Of a stretch of DNA of 37,179 nucleotides, positions 7,135 to 15,079 are shown piece by piece (position 1 is the stretch's first letter; each line of letters begins with the position of its first letter). Made by a program: the position numbers and the translations under genes. The notes below the pieces were generated by a model that made no database searches, had not been told where the DNA came from, and saw only the letters and a list, made by a program, of their open reading frames with translations. The DNA lies in the IMG/VR virus record IMGVR_UViG_3300009420_001166, positions 1-37,179 of that record; one strand, given 5' to 3'. This DNA comes from a virus.

Positions 7135-8846
7135 TAATATTTCATAACATAACCTGGAAGAACTTTCTTTCTACAGGCAATACACCAATCAGCGTAAATT
7201 TAAACGAATCACCTACGACATTAATCATAGGTACTAATGGTTCAGGTAAATCAACTTTACTTGACGCTTTATGCTTTGCATTGTTTAACAAACCTTTTAG
7301 AATTATTAAGAAAGACCAGATGGTTAATACAATCAACAATGCTGATACCGTTGTTGAAGTTTACTTTAGTATTGGTCCAAAGAAATACAAGATACGAAGA
7401 GGTATTAAACCTAACATATTTGAAATATTCCAAGACGGTATTTTATTAAATCAGGATGCTTCTTCTATAGATTATCAAAAGTACCTTGAACAAAACATAA
7501 TGAAACTTAATTATAGGTCATTTTGTCAAGTTGTAATTTTAGGTTCTTCTTCTTATGAACCATTTATGAAGATGAGAGCAAGTTATCGTAGAGATGTAAT
7601 TGAAGAGATACTAGACATTAAAGTATTTGCAAGTATGAACTTATTGTTAAGAAGTAAACAACAAGACTTAACAAAAGACATTACCACAATGAGACACCAG
7701 GTAGACTTGATTGATAACAAAGTTAATCTACAAGAGAAACATTACGAAGAATTACAAGGTAGAGATACAGACGCTATCACTAGAAAAAAAGAAGACATAG
7801 AGAAAGCACAACAAGGTAAAAGAGATTATATGGTTCGTATCAATAGTCTCAATAACGAAATTGAAACAAACAAATTAAAATTACAAAACAAAGATAAGAC
7901 TAAAAGTAAGTTTCTTCAATTGCAGAAGTTAGAATCCAAGATTGATACTAATTTAAAGACACATAAAAGAACATTAAAATTCTTTGAAGAGAATACTAAT
8001 TGTCCAACTTGTACACAAGAACTTGAACCTAGTTTCAAACAAGAGAAAATCAATGAAGAGAAGGCTGCTGTAGATAAATTGAATAATGGTTATAAAGAAC
8101 TATTGACTGAAATCACTAATACAGAAGAGAAGATACTAACCATTGATAAGGTATCAGAAACTATTAGAACTATAGAAACAAATGTTTCAAAACTTAATCA
8201 TAGTGTTGATGAGATTAAAAGACATAGTGATAGAATACAAGATGAGATTGAACTCCTACAAGTAGAGGATGCTTCAGGCCTAAATATCAAAGAAGAGATA
8301 TTGAAGTTGAAACAAGACCTAGTTAAGACAATGGGAGAACGAGACGAAGTTATTGAAGAGAAAAAATACATTGATGTATTAAGACAGATTGTAGACGATA
8401 GTGGTGCAAGAGCACAAATTATTAAGAAGTATATTCCAGTAATGAATACACTTATCAATCAGTATCTACAATCAATGGACTTCTTTATATCTTTTCATTT
8501 AGACGAAGAGTTTAAAGAAACGGTTAAGAGTAGACATATGGATTCTTTTAACTATAACAATTTTAGTGAAGGTGAGAAGATGAGAATAGATTTATCATTA
8601 CTATTCACTTGGAGAAGTATTGCGAAGATGAAGAACTCCGTCAATACTAATTTATTAATACTTGATGAGATATTTGATAGTAGTTTAGATGGTCAAGGAA
8701 CAGACGACTTCTTTAAGATTATTGCTCAACTTTCAAAAGAAAATGTCTTTATCATATCACACAAAGGAGATATTATGTTTGACAAGTTTACTAATATATT
8801 AAAATTTGAGAAGTATCAAAACTTTACGAGGTTAGAAAATGCCTAA
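7131..8846 (+). CDS. gp46: gp46 recombination nuclease ATPase subunit (Rad50/SbcC-like)
   Basis: gp46 is the SMC-type ATPase that partners gp47. The 571-residue protein has Walker A GTNGSGKS (34-41), long charged coiled-coil arms on both sides of a zinc hook CPTC (291-294), the ABC signature FSEGEKMRIDLSLLF, and Walker B LLILDEIFDSSLD near the C terminus. All expected ATPase elements are present and the length is close to T4 (560). The start is GTG, inside the gp47 stop (GTGA overlap). Its last codons overlap the ATG of the peptide deformylase gene. Confidence 0.95.
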   Translation: MIIFHNITWKNFLSTGNTPISVNLNESPTTLIIGTNGSGKSTLLDALCFALFNKPFRIIKKDQMVNTINNADTVVEVYFSIGPKKYKIRRGIKPNIFEIFQDGILLNQDASSIDYQKYLEQNIMKLNYRSFCQVVILGSSSYEPFMKMRASYRRDVIEEILDIKVFASMNLLLRSKQQDLTKDITTMRHQVDLIDNKVNLQEKHYEELQGRDTDAITRKKEDIEKAQQGKRDYMVRINSLNNEIETNKLKLQNKDKTKSKFLQLQKLESKIDTNLKTHKRTLKFFEENTNCPTCTQELEPSFKQEKINEEKAAVDKLNNGYKELLTEITNTEEKILTIDKVSETIRTIETNVSKLNHSVDEIKRHSDRIQDEIELLQVEDASGLNIKEEILKLKQDLVKTMGERDEVIEEKKYIDVLRQIVDDSGARAQIIKKYIPVMNTLINQYLQSMDFFISFHLDEEFKETVKSRHMDSFNYNNFSEGEKMRIDLSLLFTWRSIAKMKNSVNTNLLILDEIFDSSLDGQGTDDFFKIIAQLSKENVFIISHKGDIMFDKFTNILKFEKYQNFTRLENA

Positions 8847-9717
8847 AAATTTAAAAGATAAACCACTTACTGCTATCTATACAGGTGACGAGAAAAGAAT
8901 GTCTGTTTATGAAGAAGAGAAATTTAAAGAGGACATGATGAGACAGGCAGAAGAGAAAATAAAAAAAGGTGAAGTTGAACAAGCAGCTGAAGACGGTCAA
9001 TGGATTGATAATGCTGATGTTATGAAAAAGTTGAATGAACAAAAAGATGAGAATTCACTTGTAGAAGACATGACAGATAAGAATAAAGATGTTGAAATTA
9101 GAAAAGGTATAGACCCTAAATCATTTCAATATGAATTACTACCACCATCGGATCCAAGAGTTAGACAACCTGTAGCAGTTTTCAAAGATGAAATGCTAGA
9201 AGAGTATGGTCTAAAAGATAGACAAGAACTTGTAGATGGTATGTTTGCTCTTATGCACAAATATGGTGGTATTGGTTTAAGTGCGATACAGATTGGGTTA
9301 CCTTTCAATATGTTTGTTGCAGGAGACCACGACTCAATAGAAAAAGGATTGAAGATAGCAGCTTTTAATCCAGTAATTATACAGACCAGTAGTGAAGATG
9401 TACTAATGAAAGAAGGCTGCTTGACTTTTCCTTTCTTATTTGTTAGTATGACTAGACCTAGAAAATGTGTTATGAAATACGAAGATGAGAATAAAGATTT
9501 AAAAGAAGCACATTTAGATGGTATGATGAGTAGAGTATGCCAACATGAATACGACCACCAGAAAGGTGAGTTGATGGTTCAGAAAGTTAGCAAACTAAAA
9601 CTAGACTTAGCATATCGTAAAGCAGAGAAGGAGATGAAAAAATGGAAACGATACCAAAAAGCAATGAAGGAGTCCCAGCCACAGAAAGTAAACCTTGGCA
9701 AAAAGGATTCCAAATAG
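8839..9717 (+). CDS. def: Peptide deformylase with long N-terminal extension
   Basis: Peptide deformylase removes the formyl group from nascent proteins at the ribosome exit. Residues from about 98 to 250 hold the three signature motifs: GIGLSAIQIG (motif 1), EGCLTF (motif 2, with the metal-binding Cys) and HEYDH (motif 3, two His and the catalytic Glu). All catalytic residues are intact. The 292-residue length is unusual; phage enzymes are often near 130-190 residues. About 95 charged residues precede the catalytic domain and a lysine-rich tail follows it. The ATG overlaps the last 8 bases of gp46. Phage deformylases are known in marine T4-like phages and are thought to favour phage proteins, for example rapidly turned-over ones. 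Confidence 0.88.
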   Translation: MPKNLKDKPLTAIYTGDEKRMSVYEEEKFKEDMMRQAEEKIKKGEVEQAAEDGQWIDNADVMKKLNEQKDENSLVEDMTDKNKDVEIRKGIDPKSFQYELLPPSDPRVRQPVAVFKDEMLEEYGLKDRQELVDGMFALMHKYGGIGLSAIQIGLPFNMFVAGDHDSIEKGLKIAAFNPVIIQTSSEDVLMKEGCLTFPFLFVSMTRPRKCVMKYEDENKDLKEAHLDGMMSRVCQHEYDHQKGELMVQKVSKLKLDLAYRKAEKEMKKWKRYQKAMKESQPQKVNLGKKDSK

Positions 9718-10841
9718 ACTATTTAAAAGATTTAGAAAAAAGATTTAAATCCTATAACGAGTACGCTCAACATGAAATGAGCAAGTTTAAGAAGAATAAT
9801 ATTGCAGAAGCGCTATCTAAAGGCGAGTTGCAACTATTAGGTAAAGGTCTTATTCACTATTCACAAGTAAAAGTTAAATCTAATATCTTTATGTCTCCTG
9901 GTGTATTGATAGGTACTAAACTACCTGGCGATATTCATATTAAACATCTAGGTTATACAGACGAATTTGATAAAAGAAATATCATTACAACATTAATGGA
10001 AGATACACAATATACTAATAATAATGTATGGTTGTTTATTAACGAAGAAAGTGGTCCTGATAAACATATTGCAAGTGAGACAGGATTTGAATATGTAGGT
10101 ACGAAGTTTAATTCAATTGCAGATATTATAGGTGTTTATTTTAGACACGCTAGTAATGTATTAGAAGATAGACAACACCCACAAGTACCTGTATATGAAA
10201 AGTATACATTGAAACCTATGAATGTATCGTTTGAAGATATTACAACACAACTTGCAAAACAACTACACGATATGGAAGTAGAGTTTACTAATCACTATTC
10301 AAACTACAACAAAGCAAAGTCTTGGAGTGCAATCTCATTAAGAGGTTATTCTTCTGACTATAAGTTTATTACAAAACCTGTAGAAATGAATAAGAAATGG
10401 AAAGAAGAAAACAAAGATGTACAATTTGAATTACAAGATACAGATTGGCGTAAGAAGTTTCCTTTAGTAGAAAAGATATTAGATGTATTTGAAACAGAAA
10501 TACATAGAGTAAGATTTATGAATTTGAAACCAGGTGGTGGAGAATTACAAAGACATACAGACCAAGTAGACCCTGACTTAGGAATTGCAGATGGTAGACT
10601 AATGAGAATCCATGTACCTATCAAAACAAATCTAAATGTAGAGTTTACAAGTTGGTCTACTTCAGGTAGTAAAGTTATGACTAACATGGTAGAAGGAAGT
10701 GCCTGGTACCTAGATATTAGAAAACCCCATATGGCAATTAACAATGGTGACGAATGGAGAACACATTTAGTTATTGATGTTGTTGCGAATGATAAAGTGA
10801 GAAAATTATTTAATGCTGACGCCCATAGAAAAATACGATAA
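9642..10841 (+). CDS. Two-domain protein: possible acetyltransferase-like N-terminal domain and Asp/Asn beta-hydroxylase-like 2OG-Fe(II) oxygenase
   Basis: The C-terminal part (about 225-385 of 399) matches the aspartyl/asparaginyl beta-hydroxylase family: the Fe-binding HTD (H305, D307) after PGGGELQR, and the distal histidine and 2OG-binding arginine in KPHMAINNGDEWRTH (H363, R373). These enzymes hydroxylate Asp, Asn or related residues with oxygen and 2-oxoglutarate. The N-terminal part (about 60-170) has the pattern of a degenerate GNAT-like domain (ETGFEYVGTKFNSIADIIGVYFR), an inference only. The start overlaps the deformylase gene by 76 bases but is supported by AAGGAG eight bases before the ATG. 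Its end overlaps the PLP enzyme gene. Neighbours suggest a protein or small-molecule modification pathway. Confidence 0.7.
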   Translation: METIPKSNEGVPATESKPWQKGFQIDYLKDLEKRFKSYNEYAQHEMSKFKKNNIAEALSKGELQLLGKGLIHYSQVKVKSNIFMSPGVLIGTKLPGDIHIKHLGYTDEFDKRNIITTLMEDTQYTNNNVWLFINEESGPDKHIASETGFEYVGTKFNSIADIIGVYFRHASNVLEDRQHPQVPVYEKYTLKPMNVSFEDITTQLAKQLHDMEVEFTNHYSNYNKAKSWSAISLRGYSSDYKFITKPVEMNKKWKEENKDVQFELQDTDWRKKFPLVEKILDVFETEIHRVRFMNLKPGGGELQRHTDQVDPDLGIADGRLMRIHVPIKTNLNVEFTSWSTSGSKVMTNMVEGSAWYLDIRKPHMAINNGDEWRTHLVIDVVANDKVRKLFNADAHRKIR

Positions 10842-11718
10842 CATATATTACAAACGAGACGATTTGTTTGCACCTTACGGAGATGTCAATGGTGGCAAAA
10901 TGCGACAAACGATTGCCTTGTTTGAAAAATATAAAGACAAGATAAGAAATGAACACAACAACGGAGTTATACAATCCGTTTCAGTACATAGTCCTACGGC
11001 TAGTGTTATTAGTAGAGTTGCAAAAGAGTTTGGTTTTAAATCAATATTTGCAGTAGGTGGAACTAAACCTGAAACATTAAAACAACGACATATTATGCAC
11101 CTTGCACAATACTATGGTGGTGAGATAAGAATAGTTGCAGGTCACGGTATCAATAGTGTACTTGCAAAGAGAACAAAAGATATTATAGAAAAAGAAAAAT
11201 ACTTCTACACATCTTTTGATAAATGGATTATGGAAGAACCTGAATTGATGTTAGAGACTAATGGTGAACAAGTGCAAAATCTACCAGACGAAATAGACAA
11301 TTTAGTTATGAGTTGTGGTGTAGGTATTCAGATGTCAGCAGTAATGTATGGTTTAAAGAAGTATAATAAGAAAGTAAAAAGAGTTATCGGTGTCGGTGTA
11401 GGACCTGATAGAACAAAGAATATAAGAAGTTATTTTGGCATAGAACAAAATGATTATCCTTTTGAATTTCACACACCTAAAACTAGTTATAGTACTCCTC
11501 TAAAAACACAGATAACAAATCCTAACTATTCAGAGTGGACTAGAGAAGAATACTATCCTAAAGAACCATCATTTATGTTAGATGACTTATACGAAGCAAA
11601 GGCTCATAAATGGATGACTGAAAATATAGACACAACTAAAGGTACTAATGTCTTCTGGTGTGTTGGTAGAAGACTAAATCAAAGTGAAGTACACGAAATT
11701 ACTGGAGGTATACAATGA
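10813..11718 (+). CDS. PLP-dependent enzyme of the ACC deaminase / D-cysteine desulfhydrase type
   Basis: The 301-residue protein begins with the family signature KRDDLFAPYGDVNGGKMRQ; Lys29 is the likely pyridoxal-phosphate Schiff-base lysine (GGNKxR in relatives). A second hallmark, SVHSPTASVISRVAKEFG, aligns with the helix after the substrate loop, and MSCGVGIQMS fits the phosphate-binding glycine turn. Fold type II enzymes of this group deaminate or desulfhydrate small amino acids to 2-oxo acids plus ammonia or sulfide, or act as synthases; the substrate cannot be read from sequence. The gene overlaps the dioxygenase gene upstream (29 bases) and the second dioxygenase downstream (ATGA), so it is translated as part of one block. 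PLP enzymes of other families serve phage DNA hypermodification, so such a role is conceivable but unproven. Confidence 0.75.
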   Translation: MLTPIEKYDNIYYKRDDLFAPYGDVNGGKMRQTIALFEKYKDKIRNEHNNGVIQSVSVHSPTASVISRVAKEFGFKSIFAVGGTKPETLKQRHIMHLAQYYGGEIRIVAGHGINSVLAKRTKDIIEKEKYFYTSFDKWIMEEPELMLETNGEQVQNLPDEIDNLVMSCGVGIQMSAVMYGLKKYNKKVKRVIGVGVGPDRTKNIRSYFGIEQNDYPFEFHTPKTSYSTPLKTQITNPNYSEWTREEYYPKEPSFMLDDLYEAKAHKWMTENIDTTKGTNVFWCVGRRLNQSEVHEITGGIQ

Positions 11719-12218
11719 AATATGATATGACAACTTTCTTTAAAGATGGTTTTTATACTGGTCATTTAGATTTAAATGTACAACTATTTGATGATGTAAA
11801 GTTTCCTAGTATTGACTATGACGCTAAAGACTTAATATTATCTGATATCTGTAAACAAGAGATTAAGAATGTACAAGAACAACTAGAAGAAGTTATATCA
11901 GAAACATATCCTAAATTTGAACTGACAGAAGAAGTTGGTTTATGGAATGGAGTAACCAAAGATAACAACGAATTTCATAATGATTTTGTTGCAGGTGACA
12001 AATTTAATTCAAACATATTAGTATACCTAGATGAAGGTAATGATGACAACGAAAACTACATTGAAATAAAAGGCGAAGATAAATGTAGAATATTCTGTAA
12101 CCCTGGACAATTTGTCTGGTTAAACCAATCGCCACAATTTGAGCATAGAGCAAACAATGGTAGAGGTAATAGAAGACTATTACACTTTGCATATTATATA
12201 CCGGAGATAAAAAAATGA
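11715..12218 (+). CDS. 2OG-Fe(II) oxygenase (prolyl 4-hydroxylase-like)
   Basis: The 167-residue protein has the double-stranded beta-helix signature: HND (H88, D90) before a SNILVYLDEGND strand, then the distal histidine in FEHRANNGRGNRR (H144) and an arginine (R153 or R154) to bind 2-oxoglutarate, ending in LLHFAYYIP. All Fe and cosubstrate ligands appear present. The short form is common in marine phages, where targets are unknown. The ATG overlaps the stop of the PLP gene, and its own stop overlaps the ATG of the following methyltransferase-like gene. It is distinct from the Asp-hydroxylase-like domain two genes upstream, so the block holds two different 2OG oxygenases. Confidence 0.75.
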   Translation: MKYDMTTFFKDGFYTGHLDLNVQLFDDVKFPSIDYDAKDLILSDICKQEIKNVQEQLEEVISETYPKFELTEEVGLWNGVTKDNNEFHNDFVAGDKFNSNILVYLDEGNDDNENYIEIKGEDKCRIFCNPGQFVWLNQSPQFEHRANNGRGNRRLLHFAYYIPEIKK

Positions 12219-12910
12219 AAGACATAATTAATCAATTTCATCACGGTGACGCTTTTGATATATTTCCTAAAGTAGAAGACAAGAGTATTGATTTAACCTT
12301 TACTAGTTTACCTGATATATCACAAGGTCCGTGGGGTAAAGATATAGAACAATACCAAGAGTTTCAAAATAGAAGTTGCGACCAGATGGCAAGAATTACG
12401 AAAGACGAAGGCTTCGTAGTTATATCACAAACAGATAGAAAGATTAATGGTGAGATACTACCTAACCATATAACATATCATCAAGCAATGATAAGAAATG
12501 GTTTTAAATTAAAAGACTATAAGATAATGGTAAGAAATACTCCTGTTGAAAAGAGAGATATGTATTACTTCAATTATCAACATACACTTGTATTCACAAA
12601 GAAAGGTACTATCAAACGAGGTGGTGACTGGTTAAAGAACATATTAGTATATGAAACAAAGAGACTAGGTAATATCAAAGGTCCTTTCAATCTATATGTG
12701 TGGAACGATAATTTTATTAAACTTATAGTTGATTATCTATCAAAAGAGAATCAAATAGTATTTGACCCATTTGCTGGTAGTGGTATTGTGCCTTGGATTG
12801 CAAAAGAAATGAGAAGACAATACATTGGAGTTGAACTGGATAAAGAGGTTTTTGATAAATCATACTTTAATCGACTCGACCTGCTTGACAAGTTTGGGAA
12901 AGTAATGTAG
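12215..12910 (+). CDS. DNA methyltransferase-like protein (N4/N6 class) with degenerate catalytic motif
   Basis: The 231-residue protein has the circularly permuted layout of N4-cytosine/N6-adenine methyltransferases: a catalytic-motif region first (DLTFTSLPDISQGPWG, 27-41) and the SAM-binding motif last (FDPFAGSG, 183-190), with YIGVELD after it. At the catalytic site the expected TSPPY reads TSLPD (30-34), so both the second motif proline and the aromatic residue that stacks on the flipped base are changed. It may be inactive, use another target, or have regulatory use. The SAM site is intact. The start overlaps the preceding stop (ATGA) and is preceded by GGAG. Its last bases contain the next promoter. 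Confidence 0.7.
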   Translation: MKDIINQFHHGDAFDIFPKVEDKSIDLTFTSLPDISQGPWGKDIEQYQEFQNRSCDQMARITKDEGFVVISQTDRKINGEILPNHITYHQAMIRNGFKLKDYKIMVRNTPVEKRDMYYFNYQHTLVFTKKGTIKRGGDWLKNILVYETKRLGNIKGPFNLYVWNDNFIKLIVDYLSKENQIVFDPFAGSGIVPWIAKEMRRQYIGVELDKEVFDKSYFNRLDLLDKFGKVM

Positions 12911-12913
12911 AAT
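12885..12913 (+). promoter_or_regulatory. Sigma70-like promoter for the small-gene cluster
   Basis: TTGACA (12885-12890), 17-bp spacer, TAGAAT (12908-12913), inside the 3' end of the methyltransferase-like gene. The predicted start at about 12920 is next to the ATG at 12921. Confidence 0.6.
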
Positions 12914-12920
12914 GAGTACT

Positions 12921-13070
12921 ATGAATAAAAATAAAGAAAAAATATATGAAAGGAATCCAAGCACAGATACTATTCGTTGGCGGTATGTAGGCGAAAAAGT
13001 TGATTGGCCTAATTATGGAAGAATCCTGCGAGAAAGAAAAAAGAAGAAGAACACTAATAACATTAAGTAA
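12921..13070 (+). CDS. Small hypothetical basic protein (49 aa)
   Basis: This short frame codes for 49 residues beginning NKNKEKIYERNPSTDTIRWR, with a YVGEKVDWPNYGRI middle and a lysine-rich end. The ATG lies eight bases after the -10 box of the preceding promoter, so the message would be essentially leaderless. I do not recognise the family. Support comes from position (promoter before it, next gene start seven bases after its stop) and a protein-like composition with Trp, Pro and Gly; it could also be a leader peptide. Confidence 0.5.
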   Translation: MNKNKEKIYERNPSTDTIRWRYVGEKVDWPNYGRILRERKKKKNTNNIK

Positions 13071-13077
13071 ACTGAAA

Positions 13078-13221
13078 ATGAACACACAACACAAAGTAGA
13101 CATAACAGACTATCAGGATATAGCAGATTGTATTAGAAGTGACCAAGTCCCTGCTAATCACATTGCAGAATACTTTACTGATAAGAAATTCTATGAGTGG
13201 TACAAAAAGAAATACTTATGA
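13078..13221 (+). CDS. Small hypothetical protein (47 aa)
   Basis: The 47-residue product begins NTQHKVDITDYQDIADCIRS and ends FYEWYKKKYL, an acidic helical stretch with an aromatic basic tail. An ATG at 13000 is in frame but would overlap the preceding small gene, so I chose 13078, just after that gene's stop. No clear ribosome binding site is seen. The stop codon overlaps the ATG of the next gene (ATGA), suggesting coupling. No family recognised. Confidence 0.5.
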   Translation: MNTQHKVDITDYQDIADCIRSDQVPANHIAEYFTDKKFYEWYKKKYL

Positions 13222-13406
13222 ACAGAAAAACAAAAGACGAACTCAAATATAAACTAACTACATCGGTTGATAGAATTCCATTAGAACTTCTAAAAACTAA
13301 GTTGAAAGAAACTGACACACCATTGTCTGCTTTTATAAACAAAATTATTGTTTACACATCAAACTCTAATTTAACACCTCATCAATTATTGAGTAAACTA
13401 ATATGA
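13218..13406 (+). CDS. Small hypothetical protein (62 aa)
   Basis: The 62-residue product begins NRKTKDELKYKLTTSVDRIP and contains DTPLSAFINKIIVYTSNSN, two probable helices. The start at 13218 forms an ATGA overlap with the preceding stop, and its stop overlaps the ATG at 13403 in the same way. It is one member of a chain of coupled small genes leading to the TSPPY methyltransferase. Family unknown. Confidence 0.5.
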   Translation: MNRKTKDELKYKLTTSVDRIPLELLKTKLKETDTPLSAFINKIIVYTSNSNLTPHQLLSKLI

Positions 13407-13696
13407 AAACTAATATGAAAACAGAAACGATAGAAGAGTTTTTAAAAAGAGGTGGCAAAGTAGAGAAGTTAAAACCTGGGTTTCCAACCAATATTGGAAG
13501 TATGGATAAATCTGGAAAACCTAGATTTAATAAACAAGAAGTAGAATCTGGCAATGACAAAGGTACAGCACCTATGCCTGATTTAACTAATATAAGAAGA
13601 CAAGTAGCGTACGGCAATGCGACCGTGACATATGGTGATAAAGTTCCAGTAAGTGGTCCTAAAGGCACCGGTAAACCTGACATGAGTGGACAATAG
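13403..13696 (+). CDS. Hypothetical protein with TIEEFLKRGGKV motif (97 aa)
   Basis: The 97-residue protein has a short helical N terminus with TIEEFLKRGGKVEKLKPG, a motif style often seen in small proteins of marine T4-like phages. A Gly/Pro/Lys-rich and likely disordered remainder (GPKGTGKPDMSGQ at the end) follows. The start overlaps the previous stop (ATGA). It precedes the methyltransferase gene by three bases, so the two are likely co-expressed. Function unknown. Confidence 0.6.
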   Translation: MKTNMKTETIEEFLKRGGKVEKLKPGFPTNIGSMDKSGKPRFNKQEVESGNDKGTAPMPDLTNIRRQVAYGNATVTYGDKVPVSGPKGTGKPDMSGQ

Positions 13697-13699
13697 AAT

Positions 13700-14848
13700 A
13701 TGAAAAAACTTACAGATACAAAAGGTAGTGCAACACTAGAAGCATTTGTTGACATACAAGGCGAAGAGAATATCACAAGAAAAGGTAATCTTAAAGGTGT
13801 TGTAACCGATGAAGTTGAACTAGAAAGAAACATTGATGAAGTATATCAATATTGGCAGACTAGAGGCTTTCCTTATTATTCTGTAGACGAACAATGGAGA
13901 AAAGAAAAGTTTGCTAAACTATCTTCTGTAAATTGTAAAGATTTATTGACACAAGATAAAATAATCAAACCACACCAAGAAGGTCTATCACTTGCATGGT
14001 CTTATATGCCACATAGTTTTGGCATTAGATGTGGTAAGATGAAAACTCCTATGGAGATATATGAAAATGAAGAACACTTTAAGAAAGGTATTAAGAAACT
14101 ATTAACTGGTTCTTTCTTTGGTAAGTATTCAGTAAATCAATTGAAACCTATTTCATATGATATCTATGGTAACGAGACACACACAAGTGACCAAGCGAAA
14201 CACAAAGCAGAAAGTACAATGCGAAGTCTACTAAGAAGATATACAGGTACTCAATGTGTATCTAATTTCAGACCAACAGCAGCTGCCTGTTTATATCAAA
14301 ACTTTATGCAACCTGGAGAACTAGTCTGGGATATGAGTATGGGTTATGGTGGTCGTATACTTGGTGCAATGATTTCAGATATTAACTATGTAGGTACAGA
14401 CCCTGCAACATTGACATTTAAAGGACTAACAGAAATTAAAGCGAATCACGCTAATCCTAATAGACATTACTTCTTAAATAAACAAGGTAGTGAAAATTTT
14501 AAACCTAAAGAGAATACACTAGACTTTGCATTTACAAGTCCACCGTATTTCAATTGGGAACATTATAGTGATGACGCTGAACAATCATTTAAGAACTTCA
14601 GCACTAACGAAGAATGGAACAACGGTTTCTTACGAGAGACTATTAAGAATGTTTATCAAGGATTGAAACCAGGTAAGTACATGGGATTGAATGTAGCGAA
14701 TATCAAATCACATAAAACCTTTGAAGTCGATACGGTGCGAATCGCTGAAGAAGAAGGCTTCAAACATACTGATACATACAAGCTTCAACTATCATCACAA
14801 GAGAGTGGCGCTAAATATGAACCAGTCTTTATACTACAAAAGCCCTAA
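13700..14848 (+). CDS. DNA methyltransferase with TSPPYF motif, paralogue of the gene at 29886
   Basis: The 382-residue protein has a SAM-binding motif LVWDMSMGYGGRI (about 208-220), a GTDP acidic loop (232-235) and an intact catalytic motif FTSPPYF (278-284), the N4-cytosine/N6-adenine class signature. About 200 residues precede the SAM motif and include LRRYTGTQCVSNFRPTAA, perhaps a target-recognition or specialised fold. The same element order (DTSCGWGDR, CDPNPNT, FTSPPYF) is found at 29886, showing two divergent copies in one window. It could methylate phage or host DNA, or another nucleic acid; the target is unknown. It ends the overlapping block that began with peptide deformylase. Confidence 0.8.
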   Translation: MKKLTDTKGSATLEAFVDIQGEENITRKGNLKGVVTDEVELERNIDEVYQYWQTRGFPYYSVDEQWRKEKFAKLSSVNCKDLLTQDKIIKPHQEGLSLAWSYMPHSFGIRCGKMKTPMEIYENEEHFKKGIKKLLTGSFFGKYSVNQLKPISYDIYGNETHTSDQAKHKAESTMRSLLRRYTGTQCVSNFRPTAAACLYQNFMQPGELVWDMSMGYGGRILGAMISDINYVGTDPATLTFKGLTEIKANHANPNRHYFLNKQGSENFKPKENTLDFAFTSPPYFNWEHYSDDAEQSFKNFSTNEEWNNGFLRETIKNVYQGLKPGKYMGLNVANIKSHKTFEVDTVRIAEEEGFKHTDTYKLQLSSQESGAKYEPVFILQKP

Positions 14849-14916
14849 TCCGGCAGATACTAACACTCACGGGAGCTCCTTAAACCCTCTTCTCCGCCCT
14901 CCTAGCCCCTCGTTTT
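14849..14916 (+). other. C-rich intergenic tract (G-rich on minus strand)
   Basis: In an AT-rich genome this 68-base stretch is strikingly C-rich, with runs CCC, CC, CCC, CC and CCCC between 14885 and 14909. On the minus strand these are closely spaced G runs that might form a two-layer G-quadruplex. A GGAGCTCC palindrome lies at 14872-14879. It has no coding signal and leads into a T run and a promoter. Confidence 0.4.
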
Positions 14917-14945
14917 TTGACACTTTTAGCAAAAGTCGATACAAT
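14917..14945 (+). promoter_or_regulatory. Sigma70-like promoter without an adjacent gene
   Basis: TTGACA (14917-14922), 17-bp spacer, TACAAT (14940-14945). The predicted start is near 14952, but the next gene is 128 bases on and has its own promoter. This could be an upstream tandem promoter or drive a short non-coding transcript. Confidence 0.55.
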
Positions 14946-15004
14946 ATACACAAAAACCCTATATTCTATACGGTTTAAAAATAAATGAAAAAAAAGTGAG
15001 CATT

Positions 15005-15047
15005 TGCTCGATTAGTGCTTGACATATGCTAGGAAGTATGGTATTAT
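15005..15047 (+). promoter_or_regulatory. TGCTC-type sigma70-like promoter for the peptidase-VWA gene
   Basis: TGCTC (15005-15009) lies nine bases before TTGACA (15019-15024), then a 17-bp spacer and TATTAT (15042-15047). An inverted GAGCA copy sits directly upstream, and an A-rich tract precedes it. The same TGCTC-N9-TTGACA layout occurs at 17432 and 34157. Confidence 0.75.
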
Positions 15048-15079
15048 GTATATATTGAATGAACGAAAGGCAACACACT

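Noticed and set aside
10358-10873. 171-residue open frame on the minus strand
   Set aside because: It lies antisense to the Asp-hydroxylase-like gene, has no promoter or ribosome binding site and shows the composition of a reversed coding strand.
13366-13833. 155-residue open frame on the minus strand
   Set aside because: It is antisense to a chain of coupled small genes and the methyltransferase start, with a hydrophobic low-complexity translation typical of a shadow frame.
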